A stretch of 64,000 nucleotides of DNA from Paraburkholderia sp. PGU19 (GCF_013426915.1 NZ_AP023179.1:3596001-3660000); one strand, 5' to 3'. Counted from the first letter of the stretch, positions 16,350 to 26,369 are shown. Made by a program: numbers and translations. Notes: generated by a model not told the origin, from the sequence alone.

Positions 16350-17162
16350 ATGAACGAAGACCAGTTCAGTGCTTTCGAACATCGCGGATGGGAGCGCGTC
16401 GCGCAGCCGTATCACACTTTTTTCGGCAACCTGACCATCCAGTCGCACTGCGCGTTGCTCGATGCGCTGGCCGTGCGCCGAGGTGTGCGTCTGCTCGATG
16501 TCGCCTCGGGCCCCGGCTATCTCGCCGCTGCGGCTGCGCAGCGCGGTGCGGATGTCGTCGGGGTGGACTTCGCGGATTCGATGGTCGATCAGGCGAGGCG
16601 CATCTATCCCGCGCTGACGTTTCGCATCGGCAGCGCGGAAGATCTGCCGTTTCCCGACGATGATTTCGATGCCGTCGGCATCAGCTTCGGCATGCTGCAC
16701 TTCTCGCATCCCGAGAAGGCGATCGAGGAAGCGTTCCGCGTGCTTCGGCCGGGTGGCAAGGTCGGTTTCACGGTGTGGGCGTCACCGGACAAGGCCGTCG
16801 GTTTCTCGATCGTGCTGAAGGCGATCGAGAAACATGGCCGGATGGACGTCCAGTTGCCGCCCGGGCCGCCCTTCTTCAGATTCAGCGACTGGGCGGAGTG
16901 CGAGCGTGTATTGCTGGCGGCAGGATTTCGCGAGCCGCGCATCGCGGAAGTCGGGCAGACCTTGCATGCACCCTCGCCGGATGCGCTGTTCGAGATGCTG
17001 TTGCGCGGCGGCGTGCGGGTGTCGGCGATCCTGAATGCGCAGACGCCGGATGCGCTGGCTGCGATCAGCAAGACGGTGCGCGAAGGCGCGTCGGCCTATG
17101 CCAGTGAGGATGAGGTGCGCATACCGATGCCATGCGTGCTGGCCTATGCGACGAAGCCTTGA
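16350..17162 (+). CDS. Class I SAM-dependent methyltransferase
   Basis: The 270-residue cytoplasmic enzyme has the UbiE/Methyltransf_11 layout: motif I LLDVASGPGYLAAAAAQRGA, the acidic strand GVDFADSMVDQA, motif II SAEDLPFPDDDFDAV and motif III RVLRPGGKVGFTVWA. It transfers a methyl group from S-adenosylmethionine to an unknown small molecule. ATG at 16350 was chosen over an upstream TTG at 16326 because a strong AAGGGGGGA sequence precedes it at the right spacing. It stands alone between a long gap and glmS. Confidence 0.88.
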   Translation: MNEDQFSAFEHRGWERVAQPYHTFFGNLTIQSHCALLDALAVRRGVRLLDVASGPGYLAAAAAQRGADVVGVDFADSMVDQARRIYPALTFRIGSAEDLPFPDDDFDAVGISFGMLHFSHPEKAIEEAFRVLRPGGKVGFTVWASPDKAVGFSIVLKAIEKHGRMDVQLPPGPPFFRFSDWAECERVLLAAGFREPRIAEVGQTLHAPSPDALFEMLLRGGVRVSAILNAQTPDALAAISKTVREGASAYASEDEVRIPMPCVLAYATKP

Positions 17163-17209
17163 GGGCCGCGCGAGGCAAACACCAAGGGAAGAGAAAGGAC
17201 ATTTGACAG

Positions 17210-17249
17210 GTTCTGGATACGTCCGCGAGCGCGGCGCCGTATCCAGAAC
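17210..17249. terminator. Extended hairpin at the 3' side of glmS
   Basis: GTTCTGGATACG (17210-17221) pairs perfectly with CGTATCCAGAAC (17238-17249). An inner CCGC/GCGG pairing lies in the loop. There is no T-run on either strand, so it may stabilise RNA ends or act with Rho between the converging methyltransferase and glmS genes. Confidence 0.5.
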
Positions 17250-17293
17250 GCAGGTGAGACGGTTACGGCAACATCAACACAAAGCCACTCACC

Positions 17294-19111
17294 TCACTCC
17301 ACCGTCACGGATTTCGCGAGATTACGCGGCTTATCCACATCCGTGCCGCGCGAGCAAGCCGTGTGATACGCGAGCATCTGCAACGGCACGACGTGCAGGA
17401 TCGGCGACAGCAAGCCGTAATGCTCCGGCATGCGGATCACGTGAATCCCTTCATCGTTGACGATCTTCGTATCGGCATCCGCGAACACGTACAGCTGACC
17501 ACCGCGCGCGCGCACTTCCTGAATGTTCGACTTGAGCTTTTCGAGCAACGCATCGTTCGGCGCGACCGTCACCACCGGCATCGCTTCCGTCACGAGCGCC
17601 AGCGGCCCGTGCTTCAGCTCGCCCGCCGGGTAAGCCTCGGCGTGGATGTACGAGATTTCCTTGAGCTTGAGCGCGCCTTCCAGCGCGATCGGATAGTGCA
17701 GGCCGCGGCCGAGGAACAGCGCGTTTTCCTTGCGCGAGAATTCTTCCGACCACGCGATGATCTGCGGCTCCAGCGCCAGCACGCTATTGAGCGCGGCAGG
17801 CAAGTGACGCAGCTGGCGGATATAGTCCGCTTCCTGCACAGCGCTGACATGACCGCGCATCTTGCCGAGCGTCATGGCGAGCACGAAGAGCGCGACCAGC
17901 TGCGTCGTGAAGGCCTTCGTCGACGCGACACCGATTTCGCGGCCCGCATGCGTGAGGAACGACAGCTCCGTCAGGCGCACCATCGCGCTCGTGCCGACGT
18001 TGCACACCGACAGCGTGTGCTTGTGTCCCAGCGACTGCGCGTGCTTCAACGCGGCGAGCGTATCAGCCGTTTCGCCCGATTGCGAAATCACGACGACGAG
18101 CGCCTTCGGATTCGGCACCGAATCGCGATAACGATATTCGCTCGCGATCTCGACCTGCGTCGGAATCTTCGCGACGGATTCGAGCCAGTACTTCGCCGTC
18201 AGCCCCGAGTAGTAGCTCGTGCCGCACGCGAGAATCAGCAGACTGTCGATTTCCGAAAACGCCTTCTGCGCGTTTTCGCCGAACAGTGACGCATCGAATG
18301 CATCGGCTTGCGGGATCGTGTCGGTGATCGCGCGCGGCTGTTCGAAGATTTCCTTCTGCATGAAGTGGCGATACGGTCCGAGTTCGACCGCGCCGCCGTA
18401 GGCTGCCACCTGGCGCACTTCGCGATCGGCAGGATTGCCGTCGCGATCGAACACGCGCACCTTTTCCAGCGTCAGTTCGCAGACGTCGCCTTCTTCGAGG
18501 AAGATGAAGCGGTCAGTGCTGCCCGCCAGCGCGAGCGCGTCGGAGGCGAGGAAGTTCTCGCCTTCACCCAGGCCGACGACGAGCGGCGAACCTTGACGCG
18601 CGCCCACCACCGTATGCGGCTGGTTCTTGTGCAGCACGGCGATTGCGTATGCGCCATGCAGTTGCGCCGTCGCTTCGCGCACGGCTGCGAACAGATCGCC
18701 GCGATACAGGCTGTGAACCAGATGCGCGATCACCTCCGTATCGGTCTGCGAGACGAACTCGTAGCCCTTGCCGCGCAGCGTCTCGCGCAGCGACTCGTAG
18801 TTTTCGATGATGCCGTTGTGCACGAGCGCCAGTTCGTTGCGCGAGAAGATCGGGTGCGCATTGTCCGTAACGGGCGCGCCATGCGTGGCCCAGCGCGTGT
18901 GGGCGATGCCCGTCGCGCCTTCGAGGCGCGTCTCGCGCACCTGGTCGTCGAGATCGGCGACGCGCGCTACGCTGCGCGCGCGCTTCGGCTCGCCGTTCGC
19001 CAGCACGGCGACGCCGCATGAGTCATAGCCGCGATATTCGAGGCGACGCAGTCCTTCGATCAGAACGGGAACGATGTTTCGCTGCGCAACAGCGCCGACA
19101 ATGCCGCACAT
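17294..19111 (-). CDS. glmS: Glutamine-fructose-6-phosphate aminotransferase (isomerizing)
   Basis: GlmS converts fructose 6-phosphate and glutamine to glucosamine 6-phosphate, the first step to UDP-GlcNAc for peptidoglycan and LPS. The start MCGIVGAV places the nucleophile at Cys2, exposed after Met removal, so ATG at 19111 is preferred to a TTG two codons upstream. The glutaminase domain (about 2-220) includes the family's TRWATHG and HNGIIENYE segments. Two SIS domains follow, with CGTSYYSG and SQSGETADT binding the sugar phosphate. The ending LAKSVTVE is typical. Length is 605. It follows glmU by 60 bp on the same strand. Confidence 0.98.
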   Translation of the reverse strand: MCGIVGAVAQRNIVPVLIEGLRRLEYRGYDSCGVAVLANGEPKRARSVARVADLDDQVRETRLEGATGIAHTRWATHGAPVTDNAHPIFSRNELALVHNGIIENYESLRETLRGKGYEFVSQTDTEVIAHLVHSLYRGDLFAAVREATAQLHGAYAIAVLHKNQPHTVVGARQGSPLVVGLGEGENFLASDALALAGSTDRFIFLEEGDVCELTLEKVRVFDRDGNPADREVRQVAAYGGAVELGPYRHFMQKEIFEQPRAITDTIPQADAFDASLFGENAQKAFSEIDSLLILACGTSYYSGLTAKYWLESVAKIPTQVEIASEYRYRDSVPNPKALVVVISQSGETADTLAALKHAQSLGHKHTLSVCNVGTSAMVRLTELSFLTHAGREIGVASTKAFTTQLVALFVLAMTLGKMRGHVSAVQEADYIRQLRHLPAALNSVLALEPQIIAWSEEFSRKENALFLGRGLHYPIALEGALKLKEISYIHAEAYPAGELKHGPLALVTEAMPVVTVAPNDALLEKLKSNIQEVRARGGQLYVFADADTKIVNDEGIHVIRMPEHYGLLSPILHVVPLQMLAYHTACSRGTDVDKPRNLAKSVTVE

Positions 19112-19171
19112 ATTCAATGGTCCTTTGCAGAGTTAGGGGTCGAGGCGCGCACCTCGCACGCGCGGTTCCCT

Positions 19172-20533
19172 TCAGTTTTTCTTTTTCGTCGGGCGCACGT
19201 AGCCCGTCTTGCCTATCTGGGTCTTTTCGTTGAGCACCAGCAGACCTTCTTCGACATCCTTCCAGACCGTCGTGCCCGCCGCGATCGTCACGCCGCGGCC
19301 GATGCGCACGGGCGCCACCAGTTGCGTATCCGAGCCGACGAACACATCGTCTTCGATGACCGTGCGGAACTTGTTCGCGCCGTCGTAGTTGCAGGTGATC
19401 GTGCCCGCGCCGATGTTCACGCGCGCGCCGACATCCGAATCGCCGATATACGACAGGTGATTCGCCTTCGATCCGTGGCCGAGCACCGCGTTCTTCACTT
19501 CGACGAAGTTGCCGACGTGCGTTTCGTCCGCAAGCGTCGCGCCCGGACGCAGCCGCGCATACGGACCGAGCACGGCCTGCGCGCCGACCTGCGCGCCTTC
19601 GATATGCGTGTACGCGTCGATGCGCGTGCCCGCGCCAACCGACGCATTGCGGATCACGCAGTTCGGTCCGATCGATACGTTGTCGGCCAGCGTGACCTTG
19701 CCTTCGAACACGCAGTTCACGTCGATCGACACATCGCGGCCGCATTCGAGCGTGCCGCGCACGTCGATGCGCGCCGGGTCGGCGATCGTCACGCCCGCGA
19801 CGAGCAATGCATCGGCGACGTTGCGCTGATGGATGCGTTCGAGTTCCGCGAGCTGCTGCTTGCTGTTGACGCCCAGCGTTTCCCATTCTTCGTCGGGCTG
19901 CGCGGTGACGGCTTCGATGCCCGCTTCGATCGCGAGTTCGACGACGTCGGTGAGATAGAACTCTCCCTGCGCATTGTCGTTCTTCAGCGACGACAGCCAG
20001 CCGTCGAGACGCTTCGTCGGCATCACGACGATGCCCGTGTTGATCTCCGCGATCTTCTGCTGTTCCGGCGTCGCGTCTTTCTGCTCGACGATGCGCTCCA
20101 CCTTGCCCTGCGCATCGCGCACGATGCGGCCGTAACCGGTGGGATCGTCGAGCGTGACGGTCAGCACGCCGTAGCCGTCGTGGCCCGCCGCATCGGTCAG
20201 ACGCTTGAGCGTGCTCGTCTTCGTGAGCGGCACGTCGCCATACAGCACGAGCGTCGGCGCGGACGCATCGAGCAGCGGCAACGCCTGCTGTACCGCGTGT
20301 CCTGTGCCGAGCTGCTGTTCCTGCAAGGCGAACTGCACATCGGGCGCCGCGACGGCTTCGCGCACCTGTTCCGCGCCATGACCGATCACGACGACGAGAC
20401 GCGTCGGATTCAGTGTGCGGGCGGTGTCGATGACGTGGGCAAGAAGCGGCCGGCCAGCCAGGGGATGAAGCACCTTTGGCAGTGCAGAGCGCATGCGCTT
20501 GCCGGTGCCTGCCGCCAGAATCACGATGTTCAT
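19172..20533 (-). CDS. glmU: Bifunctional GlcNAc-1-P uridyltransferase / GlcN-1-P acetyltransferase
   Basis: GlmU acetylates glucosamine 1-phosphate and then couples it to UTP, giving UDP-GlcNAc. The N-terminal pyrophosphorylase domain opens with [20 protein letters not shown], where the lysine and arginine contact nucleotide. From about residue 250 the left-handed beta-helix of hexapeptide repeats carries the acetyltransferase ([19 protein letters not shown] region and [20 protein letters not shown]). Length 453 matches the family. The start at 20533 immediately precedes the nucleotide loop. It is the first gene of a glmU-glmS unit. Confidence 0.98.
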   Translation of the reverse strand: MNIVILAAGTGKRMRSALPKVLHPLAGRPLLAHVIDTARTLNPTRLVVVIGHGAEQVREAVAAPDVQFALQEQQLGTGHAVQQALPLLDASAPTLVLYGDVPLTKTSTLKRLTDAAGHDGYGVLTVTLDDPTGYGRIVRDAQGKVERIVEQKDATPEQQKIAEINTGIVVMPTKRLDGWLSSLKNDNAQGEFYLTDVVELAIEAGIEAVTAQPDEEWETLGVNSKQQLAELERIHQRNVADALLVAGVTIADPARIDVRGTLECGRDVSIDVNCVFEGKVTLADNVSIGPNCVIRNASVGAGTRIDAYTHIEGAQVGAQAVLGPYARLRPGATLADETHVGNFVEVKNAVLGHGSKANHLSYIGDSDVGARVNIGAGTITCNYDGANKFRTVIEDDVFVGSDTQLVAPVRIGRGVTIAAGTTVWKDVEEGLLVLNEKTQIGKTGYVRPTKKKN

Positions 20534-20664
20534 GACGTGGGCGTATTTGGACGAGTTTGGAGTGGGCGATTCTAGCACGCTGAGTGTGACCGCAACGTGG
20601 CCCTCCCGATCGAAATCACCCCGCAAATACCTGTTTTAAAAGGCTTTGCGGGATGGGCAAAACG

Positions 20665-21669
20665 TCAAATATCGTCGAATTGAACAAAGGAAATCGTTTG
20701 CGATGCCTTCTGCATCCCTTCTGATGCGGAATCGGTCGAACATGGTTCTTCGTCGAAAGCAATATCGCCTTGCGCATCGGCTTCACCCGTGGCGCGCAAC
20801 GATGCAAACGGAAACAGCTTGTGATCCATCAGATGCGAAGGCACGACATTCGACAACGCATTGAACATGTTGTCGACGCGCCCCGGGAAACGCTTGTCCC
20901 ATTCGCGGATCAGCGCCTTCATTTCCGCGCGTTTCAAATTCGGCTGGCTGCCGCACAGGTTGCACGGAATGATCGGGAATTGACGCAGTTCGGCGTATTT
21001 CTCGAGATCGGTTTCCTTCACATACGCCAGCGGCCGGATCACGACGTTCTTGCCATCGTCCGATTGCAGCTTGGGCGGCATGCCCTTCAGCTTGCCGCCG
21101 TAGAACAGGTTCAGCAGCAGCGTCTGCAGGATGTCGTCGCGATGATGGCCGAGCGCGATCTTGGTTGCGCCGAGTTCGCCCGCCACGCGGTACAGGATGC
21201 CGCGCCGCAGGCGCGAGCACAGCGAGCAGGTGGTCTTGCCCTCGGGCACGAGCCGCTTGACGATGCTGTAGGTGTCCTGGTTCTCGATATGAAACGGAAT
21301 GTCGAGCTTGCTCAGGTACTCCGGCAGCACGTGCTCGGGAAAGCCCGGCTGCTTCTGGTCGAGATTCACGGCGACGATGTCGAAGTTGATCGGCGCGCGC
21401 TCGCGCAGCCGCATCAGGATCTCCAGCATCGCGTAGCTATCCTTGCCGCCCGACAGGCACACCATCACCTTGTCGCCGTCCTCGATCATGTTGAAGTCGC
21501 CGATCGCCTGGCCGACCTGGCGCGCGAGGCGCTTGAACAGCTTGTTGTTCTCGTACGCCTCTTTCTGCTCGCGGCGTGTCAGCGCGCGCTTGGGTTCGGC
21601 GGCTTCGAGCTGGGCTTCGGCAATGGGCGCGGCCGCGTCGACGCCCGTCAGCGTTTCGGGAGCGTTCAT
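20665..21669 (-). CDS. ttcA: tRNA 2-thiocytidine(32) synthetase
   Basis: TtcA thiolates cytidine 32 of certain tRNAs using ATP, an iron-sulfur cluster and a sulfur donor. The PP-loop SGGKDS is at residues 73-78 and the cluster ligands include the CSLC pair (148-151), with a further [12 protein letters not shown] motif later. HHRDD in the central domain is also typical. The 334-residue length is slightly long because of an Ala/Glu-rich N-terminal tail. It starts three bases after the folB stop, so the two are co-transcribed. Confidence 0.96.
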   Translation of the reverse strand: MNAPETLTGVDAAAPIAEAQLEAAEPKRALTRREQKEAYENNKLFKRLARQVGQAIGDFNMIEDGDKVMVCLSGGKDSYAMLEILMRLRERAPINFDIVAVNLDQKQPGFPEHVLPEYLSKLDIPFHIENQDTYSIVKRLVPEGKTTCSLCSRLRRGILYRVAGELGATKIALGHHRDDILQTLLLNLFYGGKLKGMPPKLQSDDGKNVVIRPLAYVKETDLEKYAELRQFPIIPCNLCGSQPNLKRAEMKALIREWDKRFPGRVDNMFNALSNVVPSHLMDHKLFPFASLRATGEADAQGDIAFDEEPCSTDSASEGMQKASQTISFVQFDDI

Positions 21670-21672
21670 CGC

Positions 21673-22068
21673 TCAGACCTCTTTGATATGAAAGACTTCG
21701 ACGCCCACGGCATCGCAATCGGGATAAACATCGGGCTTTTCCGTCGACAGACGCACGCCGCGCACTTGCGGATGCGCGAGCAGCGCTTTCGCCAGGTCGT
21801 CGCAGAGCGTTTCCTGCAGATGGATATGCCCCTGGCTCACGCGCTTTGCGATGGTCGAGCGCATGAAGTCGTAATCGACGACTTCGCGCAGCTTGTCTTC
21901 GACGGGCGTGGACAGCGCGAGCGGCACGAACAGTTCGACGTTGATCACCACGCGTTGCTCGCCGCGCTTTTCGAAGTCGTGCACGCCGATGTTGATGTGC
22001 ACCTCGTAATCGCGCAGAAAGAGCCGGCGGCAATCAGCGAGCCGGGGATGAAGCAAAGCGGCAGACAT
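21673..22068 (-). CDS. folB: Dihydroneopterin aldolase
   Basis: FolB cleaves 7,8-dihydroneopterin to 6-hydroxymethyl-dihydropterin and glycolaldehyde in folate synthesis. The 131-residue protein shows the family pattern: FLRDYEVHINIGVHDFEKRG near residues 17-36, the conserved Glu in QRVVINVELFVP, and the VDYDFM segment. The C-terminal strand SDAVGVEV-type ending (DCDAVGVEVFHI) closes the fold. The start at 22068 gives a near-standard length with a short N-terminal tail. It lies between the pteridine-reductase-like SDR and ttcA on one strand. Confidence 0.93.
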   Translation of the reverse strand: MSAALLHPRLADCRRLFLRDYEVHINIGVHDFEKRGEQRVVINVELFVPLALSTPVEDKLREVVDYDFMRSTIAKRVSQGHIHLQETLCDDLAKALLAHPQVRGVRLSTEKPDVYPDCDAVGVEVFHIKEV

Positions 22069-22175
22069 GTTCGTTCCAGTACAAAAAGAGTGCGTGCGAA
22101 CCCGCACACAGTTGCAATTGGGCGCGCTATGCAGCGCGCCGGAGGGCGCAACGTCTAACGACGGCTAACCGTGAG

Positions 22176-23006
22176 TCAGCGGTCGGCGCCCGTCAAAAAC
22201 ATCACATCGCGCGGCAGCGGCACGAGATGCTGGCCGCCGTCGACAACCAGCGTCGTGCCTGTGACGCCGCGCGCATCCGCGAGATACAGCGCCGCCGCGA
22301 CGAGATCCTCGACGCGCGACGCATGGCCGAGCGGCGTCACCTTGTGCGCGGCCGCGAAGCTTTCCGGGGTCTGATCGCCGGATTGCAGCGTGAGGCCGGG
22401 CGCGAGACCCACGACGCGCACTTTCGGCGCCAGCGCCTGCGCAAGCGCAACGGTCGCCGTGCCGAGCGCGGCCTTCGACAGCGTGTACGACAGGTAATCC
22501 GGATTCATGTTGTACAGCTTCTGGTCGAGCACGTTGATGACGGCCGCACGCAGCGACTCGTCGTGACGCGCCGCCTCGGGCGTGACCTCATGCAACATCC
22601 GCGCGAGCACGAGCGGCGCGCCGACGTTGATCGACGTCAGATGCAGCAGCTTCGCGTAGCCGACGTCGAGCGCGGTGTCCTCGTCGAACATCGACGCGTT
22701 GTTCACGATGCACGACGGACGCCCGAGCGCCGCCGTGCAATCGGGCACGAGCCGCTCGACTTCCGCCTCGACGGACAAATCCGCCTTCAGCGCGACGGCG
22801 CGCCGCCCGAGCGCGGCGATTTCCGCGACGACCTCGTCGGCTTTCGCCTTCGACGAGCCGTAATGCACGGCCACGTCCCAGCCCGCCGCGGCAAAGCCCA
22901 GCGCCAGCCCACGGCCGATCCGGTGCCCGCCGCCCGTGACGAGCACGGTGCGGACTGGCCGGTCGGGACGGCCGCTGGCGGCGAAAGTATCGTTCGAGGC
23001 GGTCAT
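22176..23006 (-). CDS. SDR oxidoreductase, FolM/pteridine-reductase-like
   Basis: The 276-residue short-chain dehydrogenase has the cofactor motif TGGGHRIGRG. This is TGxxxRIG, the form seen in pteridine reductases such as PTR1 and FolM, not the usual TGxxxGIG. The catalytic Tyr and Lys lie in YLSYTLSKAAL, preceded by DQKLYNMNPD, again FolM-like. Such enzymes reduce dihydropterins with NADPH. Position beside folB supports a pterin role: probably dihydromonapterin or dihydrofolate reduction. The start codon lies only 13 bp from that of the divergent MidA-like gene. Confidence 0.82.
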   Translation of the reverse strand: MTASNDTFAASGRPDRPVRTVLVTGGGHRIGRGLALGFAAAGWDVAVHYGSSKAKADEVVAEIAALGRRAVALKADLSVEAEVERLVPDCTAALGRPSCIVNNASMFDEDTALDVGYAKLLHLTSINVGAPLVLARMLHEVTPEAARHDESLRAAVINVLDQKLYNMNPDYLSYTLSKAALGTATVALAQALAPKVRVVGLAPGLTLQSGDQTPESFAAAHKVTPLGHASRVEDLVAAALYLADARGVTGTTLVVDGGQHLVPLPRDVMFLTGADR

Positions 23007-23007
23007 T

Positions 23008-23013
23008 TACAAT
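23008..23013 (+). promoter_or_regulatory. Candidate -10 box for a leaderless mRNA
   Basis: TACAAT ends seven bases before the ATG of the MidA-like gene at 23020. Transcription would then begin at or next to the start codon. No clear -35 box is seen. Confidence 0.4.
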
Positions 23014-23019
23014 GCGGGG

Positions 23020-24213
23020 ATGAATCCGAAAGCTCACCAACCCGATAGTTTACCTGCTCCCGGCCCGACCGCGCTCGCGCAGTCGGAAGCGCTGGTTTCG
23101 CAGATTCGCGAGGAGATCGACGCAAACGGCGGCTGGATGCCGTTCGATCGCTACATGGAGCGAGCACTCTACGCGCCGGGACTGGGCTATTACAGCGGCG
23201 GCGCGATCAAGTTCGGCCGACGCGAGGAAGATGGCAGCGACTTCGTGACGGCGCCGGAACTGTCGCCGCTGTTCGCACAAACGCTCGCGCGGCCCGTCGC
23301 ACAGGCTTTGGACATGAGCGGCACGCGGCATGTGATGGAATTCGGCGCGGGCACGGGCAAGCTGGCGGCCGGTCTGCTCAACGCTATGGATGAGTTGGGC
23401 ACGCAGTTCGACACGTATTCGATCGTCGATCTGTCCGGCGAATTGCGCGAGCGTCAGCGCGAAACGATCGAAGCGCAAGCGCCCGGCATGGCCGCACGCG
23501 TGCGCTGGCTCGACGCGTTGCCGGAGCAGTTCGAAGGCGTCGTGGTCGGCAACGAAGTGCTCGACGCGATGCCCGTACGGCTGTTTGCGCGCATCGGCGA
23601 CGAGTGGTCCGAGCGCGGCGTCACGGTGAAAGACGGCGCGCTGCAATTCGAAGACCGCCCCGTTCGGTCGACTCACGATGCCGCCTTCCTGCGCGATCTG
23701 GAGATCGAAAGCGATCACGACTACGTGACGGAAACGCACGACGCCGCCCTCGCCTTCACGCGCACCGTCTGCACGATGCTCACGCGCGGCGCGGTATTGC
23801 TGATCGACTACGGCTTTCCGCGTCACGAGTTCTATCACGCGCAGCGCGCGCAGGGCACGCTGATGTGCCACTATCGGCACCGCGCGCACGGCGATCCGTT
23901 TCTCTACCCTGGCTTGCAGGACATTACCGCGCACGTCGAATTTACCGGTATCGCCGAAGCGGGCGTCGATGCGGGCGCGGACCTGCTCGGCTATACGTCG
24001 CACGCGCGTTTTCTGATGAACGCGGGTATCACGGAAGCATTGAGCGCGATCGATCCATCCGATATCCCCAACTTCCTGCCCGCCGCCAACGCGGTGCAGA
24101 AGCTGCTGTCGGAAGCGGAGATGGGCGAGTTGTTCAAGGTGATCGCGTTTTCACGCGGCATCGACGGCACGCTCGACGCGTTCGCGCGCGGCGACCGCTC
24201 GCATTCGCTCTGA
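23020..24213 (+). CDS. MidA/NDUFAF7-like SAM-dependent methyltransferase
   Basis: The 397-residue protein matches the family of mitochondrial NDUFAF7/MidA, which methylates an arginine of a complex I subunit; the bacterial role is not established. Visible features are GGWMPFDRYMERALYAPGLGYY near residue 36 (shortened here: FDRYMERALYAPGLGYY), the motif I block HVMEFGAGTGKLAAGLL near residue 105, YSIVDLSGELRERQ, and the strand VVGNEVLDAMPVR. ATG at 23020 is the only start giving a normal N-terminus. It is divergent from the SDR with a 13-bp gap and is followed by a DUF2905 gene. Confidence 0.88.
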   Translation: MNPKAHQPDSLPAPGPTALAQSEALVSQIREEIDANGGWMPFDRYMERALYAPGLGYYSGGAIKFGRREEDGSDFVTAPELSPLFAQTLARPVAQALDMSGTRHVMEFGAGTGKLAAGLLNAMDELGTQFDTYSIVDLSGELRERQRETIEAQAPGMAARVRWLDALPEQFEGVVVGNEVLDAMPVRLFARIGDEWSERGVTVKDGALQFEDRPVRSTHDAAFLRDLEIESDHDYVTETHDAALAFTRTVCTMLTRGAVLLIDYGFPRHEFYHAQRAQGTLMCHYRHRAHGDPFLYPGLQDITAHVEFTGIAEAGVDAGADLLGYTSHARFLMNAGITEALSAIDPSDIPNFLPAANAVQKLLSEAEMGELFKVIAFSRGIDGTLDAFARGDRSHSL

Positions 24214-24235
24214 GCTTTAAGCCGAGGCACACACG

Positions 24236-24430
24236 ATGATCCGCTGGCTGCTGACTACTTTCATCGCGGTGGCCGTGCTGTCGGCGTGCTGGCCGTGGCT
24301 GCGCAAGCTCGGCATCGGCAGGATGCCGGGCGATGTCACGCTGCGGCTGTTCGGGAAGGAGTATCCGTTCCCGTTCATGTCGACGCTGGTGCTGTCGATG
24401 CTGCTGTCGCTGGTTGCGCGGTTGCTCTGA
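24236..24430 (+). CDS. DUF2905 family small membrane protein
   Basis: The 64-residue protein has two hydrophobic helices: WLLTTFIAVAVLSACWPWL and FPFMSTLVLSMLLSLVARLL. They flank the conserved GIGRMPGDVTLRLFGKEYPF segment that defines DUF2905. Function is unknown. It starts 23 bp after the methyltransferase stop, so the two are probably co-transcribed. Its stop lies one base from the cca stop on the other strand. Confidence 0.88.
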   Translation: MIRWLLTTFIAVAVLSACWPWLRKLGIGRMPGDVTLRLFGKEYPFPFMSTLVLSMLLSLVARLL

Positions 24431-24431
24431 C

Positions 24432-25691
24432 CTACTCTGCCTCTTCCTCCGACGCCGTTTCGCTCAACGCCTTCGCGACCGCCCGCACCCGCTCCCGATG
24501 CACGGCATCCTTGATCTTCGCCGGATCGCTCTCGTAGGCCTTCGCGACTGCGCCCGCATCGACGGCACGCGCGGCGACCAAAGCCTGGCGCAGACGCTCC
24601 GCCTGCGGATAGGCTTTCGCTTCGAAGCCGAGCCGGCCGCGGGCATCGGCTTCGCAAGCCTGAAGCGCTTCGGCGAAACGCGCCGGCTTGCGCAGCGCGT
24701 CGCTGCGCTCGAAAAGCCGCACGATGCCCGCCGCCTTCGTCTCCATCACGCGATGAATATTGCCGTGCTCGCGCGCCACCAGCAGCGCGAGATCGCGGCA
24801 TTCGTTCGGCACCCGCAGACGCTCGCACAAGGGCTTCAGCAGATCGACACTGCGCCCCTCGTGCCCAATGTGACGCGGCAACACGTCTTCAGGCGTGGTC
24901 GCCTTGCCGAGATCGTGCGTGAGCGCGGCGAAGCGCACCGCGAGCGCATAGTTCTGCGCGGCGGCATGATCGACGACCATCATCACGTGCACGCCCGTAT
25001 CCACTTCCGGGTGATAGTCGGCGCGCTGCGGCACGCCATAGAGCGCGTCGATTTCCGGCAGAATGCGCGCGAGCGCGCCGCATTCGCGCAGCACGTCGAA
25101 CATCCGCGACGGCTTTTTTTCCATCAGTCCGCGCGACAGTTCCTGCCACACGCGCTCAGGCACGAGCGCATCCACTTCGCCCGCTTCGACCATCTTGCGC
25201 ATCAGCGCCAACGTGTCGGGTGCGACAGTGAAGCTAGTGAAGCGCGCCGAGAAACGCGCGACGCGCAGAATGCGCACCGGGTCTTCGAGAAACGCATCGC
25301 TGACATGCCGGAACACGCGTTGCTTCAGATCGTCCTGGCCGCCGAACGGATCGATCACGGGGCCGATCAGCTCGCCGTCCGGCGTGACTTCGCGCGCCAT
25401 CGCATTGACCGTGAGGTCGCGCCGCGCGAGGTCTTCTTCGAGCGTCACATCGGGCGCATAGAAAAACTGGAAGCCGTGATAGCCCGCCGACGTTTTGCGT
25501 TCGGTCCGCGCAAGCGCGTATTCCTCATGCGTGTCGGGATGCAGAAAAACCGGGAAGTCCTTGCCGACCGGGCGAAAGCCCTTTGCAACCATCTGCTCGG
25601 GCGTAGCGCCGACCACGACGTAGTCGCGGTCCTGCACGGGCATCCCGAGCAGTTCATCGCGGATCGCACCGCCTACTGCGTAGATATTCAT
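24432..25691 (-). CDS. cca: tRNA nucleotidyltransferase (CCA-adding), multifunctional with HD domain
   Basis: Cca adds or repairs the 3' CCA end of tRNA. The product has 419 residues. The class II head starts MNIYAVGGAIRDELLG, with RDYVVVGATPEQM and RRDLTVNAMA supplying the metal-binding acids and nucleotide recognition (EDPVRILRVARFSAR). The second half has an HD domain, with H and D visible in FAALTHDLGKATTP, as in the Escherichia coli enzyme with phosphatase and phosphodiesterase activities. It overlaps the upstream GST gene by ATGA, so the two are coupled. Confidence 0.96.
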   Translation of the reverse strand: MNIYAVGGAIRDELLGMPVQDRDYVVVGATPEQMVAKGFRPVGKDFPVFLHPDTHEEYALARTERKTSAGYHGFQFFYAPDVTLEEDLARRDLTVNAMAREVTPDGELIGPVIDPFGGQDDLKQRVFRHVSDAFLEDPVRILRVARFSARFTSFTVAPDTLALMRKMVEAGEVDALVPERVWQELSRGLMEKKPSRMFDVLRECGALARILPEIDALYGVPQRADYHPEVDTGVHVMMVVDHAAAQNYALAVRFAALTHDLGKATTPEDVLPRHIGHEGRSVDLLKPLCERLRVPNECRDLALLVAREHGNIHRVMETKAAGIVRLFERSDALRKPARFAEALQACEADARGRLGFEAKAYPQAERLRQALVAARAVDAGAVAKAYESDPAKIKDAVHRERVRAVAKALSETASEEEAE

Positions 25692-26335
25692 GCGCAGGTG
25701 TCTTGATAGGGGATGCGATGTGTCTCTTGCAATGCGTCGTCGATCCACGCCTTGACCGCGGGCTGTGCCGTCACGCGGCGCGAATAGGCGAGCGCCGCTT
25801 CCGACAGCTTCGGTTGCCACGTATTGAAGCGCATCACGACGGGCGCATACATCGCATCGGCGATCGTGAATTCGCCGAACAGGAACGGACCGCCATACGC
25901 TTCGAGACACTCGTTCCAGATCGCGTCGATACGCGCGATGTCGGCCAGTGCTTCGGGCGTTGCGCCCTTGCCCGGAAACGACGCGCGAATGTTCATCCAC
26001 ATGTTGTTGCGCAGCGCGCCGAAGCCGGAATGCATCTCGGCGCTGACGCTGCGCGCGTGGCCGCGCGCGATTGCATCGCGCGGCCACATCGCGTGTTGCG
26101 GATAGCGTTCGGCGAGCGTCTCGCAGATTGCGAGCGAATCCCAGACGGTGACGCCGTCGTTGGCAATCAGGCACGGCACTTTGCCCGAAGGCGAATGCTC
26201 GAGGATCGACGCTTTCGACTCTGCCTCATTGAGCAGAACCATCACCTCTTCAAATGCAATGCCGAAGTGTTTGAGCACGAGCCACGGCCGCATCGACCAC
26301 GACGAATAGTTCTTGTCACCGATAACGAGTTTCAT
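25688..26335 (-). CDS. Glutathione S-transferase family protein
   Basis: This 215-residue cytoplasmic protein has the thioredoxin-like N-terminal domain (KLVIGDKNYSSWSMRPWLVL, with SSW near residues 11-13 at the usual catalytic position and SGKVPCLIANDG containing the cis-Pro). A helical C-terminal domain follows, with GEFTIADAMYAPVV. It conjugates or reduces substrates with glutathione; the target is unknown. The start at 26335 gives the classic fold start. The gene overlaps cca by four bases. Confidence 0.9.
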   Translation of the reverse strand: MKLVIGDKNYSSWSMRPWLVLKHFGIAFEEVMVLLNEAESKASILEHSPSGKVPCLIANDGVTVWDSLAICETLAERYPQHAMWPRDAIARGHARSVSAEMHSGFGALRNNMWMNIRASFPGKGATPEALADIARIDAIWNECLEAYGGPFLFGEFTIADAMYAPVVMRFNTWQPKLSEAALAYSRRVTAQPAVKAWIDDALQETHRIPYQDTCA

Positions 26336-26369
26336 GCTTCGCCAGAAAGTGGATTGAACGATAAAAAGT

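Noticed and set aside
20620..20652. Hairpin CCCGCAAA / TTTGCGGG between glmU and ttcA as a terminator
   Set aside because: The loop is 17 nt, the stem weak and no T-run follows, so it is not counted as a feature.
20770..22158. 462-codon plus-strand frame
   Set aside because: It is antisense to ttcA and folB, both well supported.
24432..26174. 580-residue version of Cca
   Set aside because: The added N-terminal part is a shadow of the GST gene; the true start MNIYAVGGA is at 25691.
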